The notes under the pieces: generated by a model | Databases searched by the model: none | What the model saw: the letters and a program-made list of their open reading frames with translations, nothing else | What the model was told of the DNA's origin: nothing | Program-made: the position numbers and the translations under genes | In this document: positions 7,644 to 14,700 of the stretch, in pieces | How positions within the stretch are numbered: the stretch's first letter is position 1 | Layout of the letters: each line of letters opens with the position of its first letter | Source of the DNA: an uncultured beta proteobacterium | Lineage (GTDB): Bacteria > Pseudomonadota > Gammaproteobacteria > Burkholderiales > Burkholderiaceae_C | Length of the DNA: 45,526 nt | Direction: 5' to 3' | NCBI GenBank assembly: GCA_903876715.1 | Contig: CAIRBF010000061.1 | Span: forward strand, 1-45,526

Positions 7644-8385
7644 AGCCATGCCCGCAAGGGCCCACTACGGCCACCGCGCCCGCCTCGGCCTGATCGTGCC
7701 GCCGAACAACACCGTCACCGAATCCGAATGGGCCGATGCCATGCCTGCCGGCGTGACCGTACACGCGCTGCGCTTCCGGCTCAACCCGCTGGCCCGCAGC
7801 CCGGCAGAGCTTGACCTGCTGCGCGCCGGTCTGCGCGATGCGTGCGCACTGCTGGCCGAGGCCGAGATCCATGCGCTGGCCTTCGCCTGCACCGCGCCCT
7901 CGGCGGTGAGTCCGCGCGCCGACATGGAGGGACTGATGTCGCAAGCCGGCGGCGGCCTGCCGGCCGCCACGGCGGCCGCGGCCGTGGTGGACGCACTGAA
8001 CGCGTTGTCGGCCCGGCGCGTGGTGCTCGTCTCCCCGTTCTCTGCCGCGGTCACGCAGCATGAAGCTGACTTCCTGGCCCGGGAGGGGCTGCAGGTGTTG
8101 GCGCAGCACTCGCTGGGCCACGGCACCTGGCAACCCGGGGTCAAGCTGGCCATCCACCGCATTCCCCCAACCCAGGTGTGCGAAGCCGTGCTGGCCCTGG
8201 ACCACCATGAGGCCGACGCCATCGTGCTTTCAGGCACCAGCCTGGTCACCTTCCCGGTGCTGCAGGAACTCGAGGCACGCGCCGGCAAGCCCGTGGTCGG
8301 CAGCAACCAGGCGCTCCTGTGGTCCACCTTGCGCAAGGCCGACGTGCACGACGCGCTGGAGCTCGGGCGGCTGTTCGCCCTCTGA
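7630..8385 (+). CDS. Asp/Glu racemase-superfamily protein (maleate isomerase / arylmalonate decarboxylase-like)
   Basis: A 251-residue protein overlapping the dehydrogenase by 14 nt; the ATG at 7648 is an alternative start. It opens with RARLGLIVPPNNTVTESEW, the phosphate- or carboxylate-binding loop of maleate isomerases. The first catalytic Cys is Cys87 in FACTAPSAV. The position of the second Cys is filled by LSGTSLVTF (residues 200-208), with no Cys. Maleate isomerase and most racemases use two Cys, whereas arylmalonate decarboxylase uses one (on the other half). A one-base isomerase or decarboxylase is therefore likelier than a true racemase. Its place at the end of the operon fits a C-C or cis-trans step on a dicarboxylate. 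Confidence 0.75.
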   Translation: MNQPEAMPARAHYGHRARLGLIVPPNNTVTESEWADAMPAGVTVHALRFRLNPLARSPAELDLLRAGLRDACALLAEAEIHALAFACTAPSAVSPRADMEGLMSQAGGGLPAATAAAAVVDALNALSARRVVLVSPFSAAVTQHEADFLAREGLQVLAQHSLGHGTWQPGVKLAIHRIPPTQVCEAVLALDHHEADAIVLSGTSLVTFPVLQELEARAGKPVVGSNQALLWSTLRKADVHDALELGRLFAL

Positions 8386-8403
8386 CAGCCTGTCGAGGCT
8401 GTC
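8384..8403. terminator. candidate hairpin at convergent gene ends
   Basis: GACAGCCT and AGGCTGTC pair around a GTCG loop, overlapping the racemase stop codon and lying between two convergent operons. There is no T tract, so it may work with Rho or only stabilise the 3' end. Confidence 0.4.
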
Positions 8404-8475
8404 GACCAGTTTGGCTTCAGTGTTGGCGTTGGGGGGGCGCCCTCGGTGCAACACGTCGGCCGCGCCCCATCGGGA

Positions 8476-9465
8476 CTATTCGGCCTTGATCTGCGCCGCC
8501 TTGACGACTTTTTCGTACTGAGCCAGATCACTGCGCAAGACGGTCGCGTAATCAGCCGGCGAAAGTGACCCAGGCGTTGCGCCCTGCCCCAGCATGGCAT
8601 TACGCAAGTCGGGGGCGGCCAGGATGTCGCGAAGTTCACGGTTCAGCCGTTCGATGACAGGAGCTGGCGTCCGAGACGGTGCAAAAAGGGAAATGCTGGT
8701 GGTGATGTTGAAGCCCTTCAATTCGGGCGAGTCGGAAACCAGCGGTACATCAGGCAACGCAGTGATGCGCTTGTCGCCGGTCACGCCCAGCGCCTTGAGC
8801 CGACCTGCCGTGATATGGGGCAGAGCAGTCGAGGGAACCGACAGCGTCATGTTGACCTGACCGGAGATGAGGTCCGTCACCAACTGCGGCGTGGCCTTGT
8901 AGGGAACATGCAGCAGCTCGATACCGGCCTGCATGGACAGCTGCTCCATCGCCACGTGCGTGAGATTGCCGATGCCGGGGCTGCCGTAATTGAGCTGGCG
9001 CGGACGGGACTTCGCATAACGGATCAGCTCGGACACGCTGTTCACGGGCAGCGCGGCGCTCGTGACCAGCACGTAGGGCGTCGTGTTGATCACCCCGATG
9101 GGCGTGAAATCCTTGAGCCCGTCGTACTTGACGGTGTCGGGCGTGACCAACGGCGTGAGCGTCAGCGATGTGTCGGGAGCCACCATCAGCGTGTAGCCGT
9201 CGGGCGCCGATCTGGCCGCCTTGGTCGTACCGATGACACCCGAGGCGCCAGGCAGGTTCTCGATCACGATGGACTGTCCCAGGCGCTCGGCCAAGCGGGT
9301 CGACACTTGCCGAGCAGCGTTGTCGACCGCAGCGCCAGCCGCGAAGGGAACAATGATCGTGATCGGCTTGCCCTGCGGCCAAGCTGCCGACGGCTGCGCT
9401 GCCGCCAGCGGGGCGATGGCGCAGCAACTGATGACGGCAAGGAGACTCTTGAAGTTCAGCGACAT
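8476..9465 (-). CDS. Bug/TctC-family periplasmic solute-binding protein
   Basis: 329 residues, with a Sec signal (MSLNFKSLLAVISCCAIAPL, cleavage after AAA or AQP). The mature domain carries KPITIIVPFAAGAAVDNAAR, GASGVIGTTKAARS, LNYGSPGIGN and LLHVPYKATPQLVTDL, the family landmarks. ATG 9465 is preferred over the GTG at 9474 because AAGGAG lies eight bases before it, whereas it would abut the GTG. The Bug fold normally has an aspartate in the AGGxxD loop, kept here as Asp in AAVDNAA. It is the last of three minus-strand genes, 35 nt after the nucleoside phosphorylase, an unusual partner for this receptor family. Confidence 0.9.
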   Translation of the reverse strand: MSLNFKSLLAVISCCAIAPLAAAQPSAAWPQGKPITIIVPFAAGAAVDNAARQVSTRLAERLGQSIVIENLPGASGVIGTTKAARSAPDGYTLMVAPDTSLTLTPLVTPDTVKYDGLKDFTPIGVINTTPYVLVTSAALPVNSVSELIRYAKSRPRQLNYGSPGIGNLTHVAMEQLSMQAGIELLHVPYKATPQLVTDLISGQVNMTLSVPSTALPHITAGRLKALGVTGDKRITALPDVPLVSDSPELKGFNITTSISLFAPSRTPAPVIERLNRELRDILAAPDLRNAMLGQGATPGSLSPADYATVLRSDLAQYEKVVKAAQIKAE

Positions 9466-9500
9466 GGCAGGCACTCCTTAGGGTGATCGCAGGGGGTTCT

Positions 9501-10406
9501 TCAGCTCTTGGTTACCGCCGGAACGGGCTGCACAGCCCCCGTTTCCACCGGCGCGTCATCGAGGCTGCAGTGCGTGAGCCAGCCCGGGCGCGTGCCGTGA
9601 AAGCCACTGCGCAATGCCTTGCCGCACGAGCAGGACCGCGCCTGCGGCAACAACTGGACAGCGGCAATCAACGCCTGCTCGATCCGATCGTGCAGTCCGT
9701 TGGCGTAATAGTTGTCGTTCATGCTGCCCGGACCGACATGGAGCACCGCAGGTGCCATCCCCGCACCGTAGTTGATCACGGGCGCAATGGAGGCAAAGCA
9801 CATCTCTGCCTCACGCGCCAAAACGACCTCGGGCACCAGCGGTGTACCGACAATATCGGCGCCATCACGCTGCAAGGAGCGAATCTCGGCAGGCGTCTCG
9901 AAACGCGGGCCTTCGGTGCACGCAAACACACCGCGTTTGATGACATGGTCCGGCAGAGAGGATGTCGCCTCCAGCAAAGCGAGGCGCACCTCGTGACAGA
10001 AGGGCTCGGTCATGTCGACGCGAACCCAGCACTCTTCCTCGTCGAACAGCGAATGCGACCGGCTCTTGGTCCGGTCGAGAACGTCATGCGAGATGACAAT
10101 ATCGCCCGGCTGGATCGAGGGGTTGACCGAGCCGATCGCGTTCTGCGAGATCACGCGCTCGACGCCAAGCATGCGCAAGGCCCAGATGTTGGCCCGGTGA
10201 TTGATCTTGTGGCTGGGCGTCACGAGTTTGGGGCCATAGCGCAGCACAACTGCCGCGTCGCGACCGCCGATGCGGCCCACGAGCACACCGGCCGTCCCCC
10301 AGGGCGTCTTGACTTTCTCTTCGCGGCGATCGGTCAGCAGCCGCTCGGACGCCGCACTGGAGATCAGGCCGACGGGTGCCTGCGAAGGGGACGTGCTTGA
10401 GCTCAA
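9501..10406 (-). CDS. MTA/MTI phosphorylase-type purine nucleoside phosphorylase
   Basis: 301 residues, started at a TTG (10406) with GAGG eight bases upstream; no ATG fits. The motif block SHKINHRANIWALRMLGV, followed by NAIGSVNPSIQPGDIVI and DRTKSR, is diagnostic of the methylthioadenosine phosphorylase branch. TEGPRFETPAEIR and GTPLVPEVVLAREAEMCFA supply the purine and ribose sites. GTPLVPE replaces the GMTxxPE of the usual family. A CSC motif near the C-terminus (RSCSCGKAL) recalls the CXC pair of thermostable and pseudomonad enzymes. The upstream deaminase would deliver methylthioinosine, so this is probably a methylthioinosine phosphorylase making hypoxanthine and methylthioribose-1-phosphate, as known in Pseudomonas aeruginosa. 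Specificity is inference. Confidence 0.82.
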   Translation of the reverse strand: MSSSTSPSQAPVGLISSAASERLLTDRREEKVKTPWGTAGVLVGRIGGRDAAVVLRYGPKLVTPSHKINHRANIWALRMLGVERVISQNAIGSVNPSIQPGDIVISHDVLDRTKSRSHSLFDEEECWVRVDMTEPFCHEVRLALLEATSSLPDHVIKRGVFACTEGPRFETPAEIRSLQRDGADIVGTPLVPEVVLAREAEMCFASIAPVINYGAGMAPAVLHVGPGSMNDNYYANGLHDRIEQALIAAVQLLPQARSCSCGKALRSGFHGTRPGWLTHCSLDDAPVETGAVQPVPAVTKS

Positions 10407-10422
10407 TGGTTGTACCTCAGGG

Positions 10423-11730
10423 TCAGGGTGGGAGATGGGTCTCGCAGTGTCGTTCTATGGTGTGCCGGATCTCGGCCTCGTCCACGCGCGTGAAGTGCCC
10501 TTCGTCGTAGATGGCCTCGCCGTGCACCATGACTGTGCGCACATGTTGCGGCCCGGCGCGATACACCAGGTCGGACAGGACCCTTTCCGCCGAGAGACCC
10601 AGCGGATGCCAGAGGTCGAGCACCACCAGATCGGCCTCCTTGCCAACCTCCAGGCTGCCGATCTCCTGCTGCCAGCCGATGGAGCGCGCACCTTCTCGGG
10701 TGGCCATCGCCAAGGCATCGCGCGCCGACAGCGCATGCCCGTCGAGCGTGTGGGCACGCTGCAGCAGCACCGACATGCGCATTTCCTGGAACAGGTCCTG
10801 CCCGTTGTTGCTGAGCATGCTGTCGGTGCCCAAGCCCACGGGCACGCCCATTCCGCGCAGCGCAGGCACCGGCGCCACGCCGCTGGCCAGCTTGGCGTTG
10901 CTGGTCGGGTTGTGCGAGACAGCCGCACCGGTGGCGGCGAGGATCTCGATCTCGTTCGCCTCCAGCCAGACGCCGTGAGCGAGCAAGGTATGCGCGTCGA
11001 GCACGCCCAGCCGGTGCAGCCACTCGATCGGGCGGCAACCGTGGCGCTCGCGCACCATCTCCACCTCCTGCCGGTTCTCGGCGACGTGGATGATGAACGG
11101 AAGACCACGCTCCCGCGCCGCACGGTGGATCTCCTGGACCCTCTCGGCCGTGCAACTGTAGGGAGAGTGGGCGCCGAGGTAGAAGCGGCAGAGCGGATCA
11201 TCGCCTCGTTCGAGGATGGCTCGATCGGTCTCCTCAAGGGCCTGCGGCCAGTTGTGCCGCCCGGCGGGCCGCAGTTCGGGCGAACTCGCCAGCGCGCCAC
11301 TCAGCGAGCGCATGCCGATACCAGACGCCACCATTGAAAAGAGATCCGCCCCGTAACGGGTGCAATCGCATACGGTCGTGATGCCGTTGCGCACCATCTC
11401 CATCACCGCCACCTGGCAGCCTCGGTAGTTGTCCTCCAGGGTCAGCGTCGAGGTGTACGGTGCGATGGTCCTGGACCACTGGAACAAATCACCATCATCG
11501 CCGCGACCGCGGTGCAGGCTCAGCCCGCCATGCGCGTGGGTGTTGACCAGACCAGGCATGACAACCTGGCCACCCAGGTCGACCTCACGTGCATCGCCCA
11601 GGGCCGGACGTTCGGCATCGGGCCCGAACCAGCGCACAAGCCCTTCCTTGATGAGCATCGAGCCGCGCGGAACGCAACTGTGGTCTGCGTCGCCGGTGTA
11701 GATGAAAGCGTTGCGAAGCAGAAGGTCCAT
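10423..11730 (-). CDS. amidohydrolase-superfamily deaminase, methylthioadenosine/SAH deaminase-like
   Basis: 435 residues from the ATG at 11730 (the open frame runs further upstream, but the fold begins MDLLLRNAFIYTGD). Metal ligands of the cyclic-deaminase branch are in place: NTHAH gives His65 and His67, FIIHVAEN a third His, LLAHGVWL the fourth, and GLGTDSMLSNNG the Asp. The E in HVAENRQEVE is the general acid/base. The composite C-terminal domain ends with IGSLEVGKEADLVVLDL. This is the TrzN/SsnA/MtaD branch. Its pairing with a phosphorylase 17 nt downstream favours deamination of methylthioadenosine or a related purine nucleoside over a guanine- or triazine-type substrate. Confidence 0.85.
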   Translation of the reverse strand: MDLLLRNAFIYTGDADHSCVPRGSMLIKEGLVRWFGPDAERPALGDAREVDLGGQVVMPGLVNTHAHGGLSLHRGRGDDGDLFQWSRTIAPYTSTLTLEDNYRGCQVAVMEMVRNGITTVCDCTRYGADLFSMVASGIGMRSLSGALASSPELRPAGRHNWPQALEETDRAILERGDDPLCRFYLGAHSPYSCTAERVQEIHRAARERGLPFIIHVAENRQEVEMVRERHGCRPIEWLHRLGVLDAHTLLAHGVWLEANEIEILAATGAAVSHNPTSNAKLASGVAPVPALRGMGVPVGLGTDSMLSNNGQDLFQEMRMSVLLQRAHTLDGHALSARDALAMATREGARSIGWQQEIGSLEVGKEADLVVLDLWHPLGLSAERVLSDLVYRAGPQHVRTVMVHGEAIYDEGHFTRVDEAEIRHTIERHCETHLPP

Positions 11731-11802
11731 GGATAGGCCATTCTGCACGGCGCAAGTTGCTGTGGCAATGCAGACGATGCTGATTGCGCGTCTGGCCGAC
11801 AG

Positions 11803-11833
11803 GGTTGACGAACATGGCCAAGACAGGTCAACC
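11803..11833. promoter_or_regulatory. 7-bp inverted repeat upstream of the deaminase operon
   Basis: GGTTGAC (11803-11809) and GTCAACC (11827-11833) are complementary with 17 nt between them, 73-103 nt upstream of the deaminase ATG. It could be an operator. No nearby -10 box is convincing. Confidence 0.25.
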
Positions 11834-11861
11834 ACAAGCATCATGGCTGCGACTGCCGCTG

Positions 11862-12077
11862 CAACTGAAAATCGGGCTCCTCAAGCAGGCCGAAACCAGC
11901 TAGACCGTGGCTGAGATCTTCCTCAAGAGCGGGCTCTCGGACGCCACGCACAACAAGCAGCGCGCCGGGTTCGGCGACATGGAGGCGTCGGTTGCACGGC
12001 GGCTGCGCGAACTGCAGGCGAAGCACGCACAGCTCAAGAGCCTGCTGTCCAATCAACCCGACCAAGCCAGTGAGTGA
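11862..12077 (+). pseudogene. decayed IS3-family transposase orfA remnant
   Basis: In one frame the translation reads IGLLKQAETS, a TAG stop at 11901-11903, then TVAEIFLKSGLSDATHNKQR, followed by AGFGDMEASVARRLRELQ and a C-terminal KHAQLKSLL. This matches the IS3-group OrfA plan: a helix-turn-helix (IIGxLKQAE...GLSDATFYKWRAKFGGMEAS) then a leucine-rich coiled coil. The usual FYKW is eroded to HNKQ, the N-terminal dozen residues are missing, and no orfB follows (the tRNA and a terminator take its place). The element is therefore dead. It marks an old insertion next to the tRNA gene. Confidence 0.75.
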
Positions 12078-12161
12078 GATCCGCTCTGGGAAACGCAGTC
12101 CAGGGAGTCAGGTTTCGTGAGAACCGAGCACGATACAGGAACTGCTGTGCCCCGTTCAGCA

Positions 12162-12176
12162 GCCCCGCTGCGGGGC
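12162..12176. repeat. 15-bp perfect palindrome
   Basis: GCCCCGC and GCGGGGC flank a single T. It is the first of two palindromes between the IS remnant and the tRNA terminator, with only four bases (12177-12180) before the next one. Confidence 0.6.
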
Positions 12177-12180
12177 GGTC

Positions 12181-12203
12181 GCGGCACATGCAGCATGTGC
12201 CGC
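12181..12203. repeat. 23-bp perfect palindrome
   Basis: GCGGCACATGC and GCATGTGCCGC are perfect 11-base arms around A12192. No T tract follows on either strand, so it does not look like a plain intrinsic terminator. It could be an operator, a transposon end, or a hairpin read on RNA. Confidence 0.6.
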
Positions 12204-12228
12204 CGTCCGCACGTGGCGCCGGGCTTCC

Positions 12229-12263
12229 GAAAACGGAAACGCCCAACCGAGAGAGGTTGGGCG
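12229..12263 (-). terminator. Rho-independent terminator of tRNA-Ala
   Basis: Reading the minus strand, nine bases before the palindrome of CGCCCAACC pair with GGTTGGGCG around a TCTCTC loop (12240-12263), followed by TTTCCGTTTT. It lies nine bases after the tRNA 3' end. Confidence 0.85.
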
Positions 12264-12271
12264 CTGAACGG

Positions 12272-12347
<76 letters not shown>

Positions 12348-12418
12348 ACTCGAGCCGGTTATTCTAGCCACAAAGATCGAAGTGCCCTTTCAGCCGCCCA
12401 TCCAACGGAACCACGACC

Positions 12419-12994
12419 ATGCCCGTCACCCAGATCACCCTGCTGCCCGGCTACCCGCCCGAAGTCCGGGAGCGCCTCGTCAACCATGTGAGCGCCGCAG
12501 TGCGTTCGGTGATCGCCAGCCCCGAGGCGGGCACGACCACCTTCGTGCAGGAGGCGGCCACCTACCGCCGCGACGCCCGTGTGTTCACCGAAGGCCGGCA
12601 GGCGCACCCGCCAGCGTCCGTGCTCGTGCGCGCCTTCCTGCAGGCCATGCAGGAGCGCGAGATCGGGCACGCCCGAGGCTTCCTGGCACCGGGCTTCGAG
12701 ATGTGCTTTCCAGGCGGCGTGCGCTTTGGCGAGTTGGAGGAACTCGTGGCCTGGGGCCGAGAGCGCTACCAGAGCGTGGCCAAGACCTTCGACCGCTTCG
12801 ACGAGTGCTGGGCCGCCGACGGCACGGTCGTCTATTGCCACGGCACGCTGCACGGCCGCTGGCCCGACGGCAGGGAGTTCGAGGGCGTCCGATTCATTGA
12901 TCGCTTCCTGGTCGTCGACGGGCGGCTGGCGCGCCAGGACGTGTGGAACGACCTCGCCGAGCACCAGCGCGCGCAGGTGCAGGTGCGCGCCTAG
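12419..12994 (+). CDS. tautomerase-like domain fused to a SnoaL/NTF2-like domain
   Basis: 191 residues with two parts. Residues 1-65 resemble the 4-oxalocrotonate tautomerase fold: the protein starts MPVTQITLLPGYPPEVRERL, so Pro2 would be exposed after Met removal, and the helix and second strand (TTTFVQEAATY) follow the family plan. Residues 68-180 are an NTF2-like cone (AFLQAMQEREIGHARGFL, then CFPGGVRFGELEELVAW and a final VVDGRLARQDVWNDL). The family includes cyclases and hydratases as well as ligand-binding proteins. The catalytic Arg pair of tautomerases is not obvious. The gene stands alone between the tRNA and the hydrolase; no ribosome site stands out before the ATG. Confidence 0.6.
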   Translation: MPVTQITLLPGYPPEVRERLVNHVSAAVRSVIASPEAGTTTFVQEAATYRRDARVFTEGRQAHPPASVLVRAFLQAMQEREIGHARGFLAPGFEMCFPGGVRFGELEELVAWGRERYQSVAKTFDRFDECWAADGTVVYCHGTLHGRWPDGREFEGVRFIDRFLVVDGRLARQDVWNDLAEHQRAQVQVRA

Positions 12995-13092
12995 CCTTGC
13001 CCCACCGGCCTCACCGTACCGCGTCCGCCGCGCCACCCTGGCCCTCCGCCGACGCCGCGCCCCCCGCCCGCCATCACCTCCGGAGCATCGAC

Positions 13093-13983
13093 ATGCAGAG
13101 CAAGCTCGACCCCGCCTGGCTCGACGCCGAGTACAACAACCGCGCGCTCGTTCCCGAACATGCCGAGATCTTCACCCGTTGGGCGCGCGATTCGGCCCAG
13201 GCGCGCGCGAGCCAGCCCTGCGTCCTGGACCTGCGCTACGGTGACGGGCCGGCCGAGACCTTGGACGTCTTCTGCCCCGGCGCAGACCGGGGTGCTGCGG
13301 AGCCCGGGCCCGGTGGGGCGCCGATCCTGTTCTTCATCCACGGCGGCTGGTGGCGCTCGATGGACAAGGCCGACCACTCCTTTGTCGCGCCCGCGTTCAC
13401 CCGCGAAGGCACGCTCGTGGTGGTGCCGAACTACGCCTTGTGCCCGACGGTGGGCATTGCCGACATCGCGCTGCAGATGACGCGCGCGCTCGCCTGGACC
13501 TGGCGCCACGCAGCCGCACACGGGGGCGACCCGCGGCGCATCGTCGTGGCGGGGCACTCCGCAGGCGGGCACCTGGCCGCGATGCTGCTGTGCGCTCACT
13601 GGCCGACGGTGGCACCCGACCTGCCGGCCGACCTGGTGCGCACGGCGCTCGCCGTCTCGGGCGTGTTCGACTTGCGCCCGATCAGCCGCGTCAGCTTCCT
13701 GCAACCCGACCTGCGGCTCAGCGGCGAGGACGTGCGCCGCCTCAGCCCCGTGGGCTTTCCGCCACCGGCGGGGCGGCTCCACGCGGCGGCCGGTGCGCTC
13801 GAGAGCAGCGAGTTCCACCGCCACAACCGCCTGATCCGCCAGCGCTGGGGCGCACAACGGGTGCCGGTGTGCGAAACCATCCCGGGGCGCAACCACTTCA
13901 CCGTGATCGACTCACTGGCCGAGCCCGGCAGCCGGCTGCACTCACTGGCCATGCAACTGCTGCGGGACACCCGCATCAATTGA
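13093..13983 (+). CDS. alpha/beta hydrolase, HGGxW type (kynurenine formamidase-like)
   Basis: 296 residues from ATG 13093, which has GGAG eight bases upstream. The oxyanion-hole motif is HGGWW at residues 83-87, the nucleophile elbow GHSAGG puts Ser156 in place, and NHFTVID gives the catalytic His268. The HGGxW form is the one found in arylformamidases of the mammalian/yeast type (kynurenine formamidase), which open N-formylkynurenine. Carbamate or ester hydrolases share it. The 3-hydroxyanthranilate genes 10 kb away make a kynurenine role attractive, but there is no physical link. A GC hairpin with TTTGTT follows at 14045-14067. Confidence 0.75.
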   Translation: MQSKLDPAWLDAEYNNRALVPEHAEIFTRWARDSAQARASQPCVLDLRYGDGPAETLDVFCPGADRGAAEPGPGGAPILFFIHGGWWRSMDKADHSFVAPAFTREGTLVVVPNYALCPTVGIADIALQMTRALAWTWRHAAAHGGDPRRIVVAGHSAGGHLAAMLLCAHWPTVAPDLPADLVRTALAVSGVFDLRPISRVSFLQPDLRLSGEDVRRLSPVGFPPPAGRLHAAAGALESSEFHRHNRLIRQRWGAQRVPVCETIPGRNHFTVIDSLAEPGSRLHSLAMQLLRDTRIN

Positions 13984-14044
13984 GATCTATCACCGAACGT
14001 GTACGCATTGCCTGAGTCAATCGCACGGATTGAAACTTCCCATT

Positions 14045-14067
14045 GGCCGGCGCGGCCGGCCTTTGTT
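14045..14067 (+). terminator. Rho-independent terminator after the hydrolase
   Basis: GGCCGGC and GCCGGCC pair around GCG, followed by TTTGTT. It separates the hydrolase from the rubrerythrin unit. Confidence 0.75.
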
Positions 14068-14135
14068 ACCGTTCGCCCCGTTTGCCGCTTAGCCGCGGCG
14101 AATTGGTCCACTTCCACGATGACAGGAGCCACCCC

Positions 14136-14558
14136 ATGGGACTGAAAGGTTCGAAGACCGAACAGAACCTGAAGGACGCCTTCGCAGGCGAATCTCAGGC
14201 CAACCGCCGCTACCTCTACTTCGCAAACAAGGCTGACGTCGAAGGCCAGAACGACGTGGCAGCGCTGTTCCGCTCCACGGCCGAAGGCGAGACGGGCCAC
14301 GCACACGGCCACCTCGAGTTCCTCGAGCACGGGTCCGGTGACCCGGCCACCGGCATGCCGATCGGCTCGAGCCGCCAGAACCTGGCCGCCGCCGTCGCTG
14401 GCGAGACCCACGAGTACACCGACATGTACCCGGGCATGGCCAAGACCGCGCGCGACGAAGGGTTCGACGAAATCGCCGACTGGTTCGAGACCCTGGCCAA
14501 GGCCGAGCGCTCGCACGCCAACCGCTACCAGAAGGCTCTGGACGCGCTGGTCGACTGA
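14136..14558 (+). CDS. rubrerythrin (di-iron domain only)
   Basis: 140 residues, ATG at 14136 with AGGAG just upstream. The four-helix bundle carries two copies of the ferritin-like motif: Glu19 in [20 protein letters not shown] in helix 2, ETHEY in helix 3 and [10 protein letters not shown] in helix 4. These are the ligands of the di-iron site that reduces hydrogen peroxide. The C-terminal rubredoxin domain of classical rubrerythrins is absent, so an outside electron donor is needed. The Fe-S protein encoded next is the obvious candidate. A strong terminator follows, yet the next gene is close, so partial readthrough may set the ratio. Confidence 0.92.
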   Translation: MGLKGSKTEQNLKDAFAGESQANRRYLYFANKADVEGQNDVAALFRSTAEGETGHAHGHLEFLEHGSGDPATGMPIGSSRQNLAAAVAGETHEYTDMYPGMAKTARDEGFDEIADWFETLAKAERSHANRYQKALDALVD

Positions 14559-14583
14559 AGTCCGCTTCAGCGGCACACCTGCG

Positions 14584-14608
14584 ACAAGGGGCTTCGGCCC
14601 CTTGTTTT
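14584..14608 (+). terminator. Rho-independent terminator after rubrerythrin
   Basis: CAAGGGGC, TTCG loop and GCCCCTTG, then TTTT. A textbook TTCG-capped terminator 25 nt after the stop. Confidence 0.9.
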
Positions 14609-14700
14609 CTGGTGCGCCGCCCCGAACACACGGCGCGGCGGCGGTCATTGGTAACCGGCCGCGGCGCCTATCGAACACTCACCCCTGAAGAGCATCCGCC

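Noticed and set aside
11841-12065. 74-codon minus-strand frame across the IS remnant
   Set aside because: It is the antisense of the OrfA-like frame, which matches a known fold.
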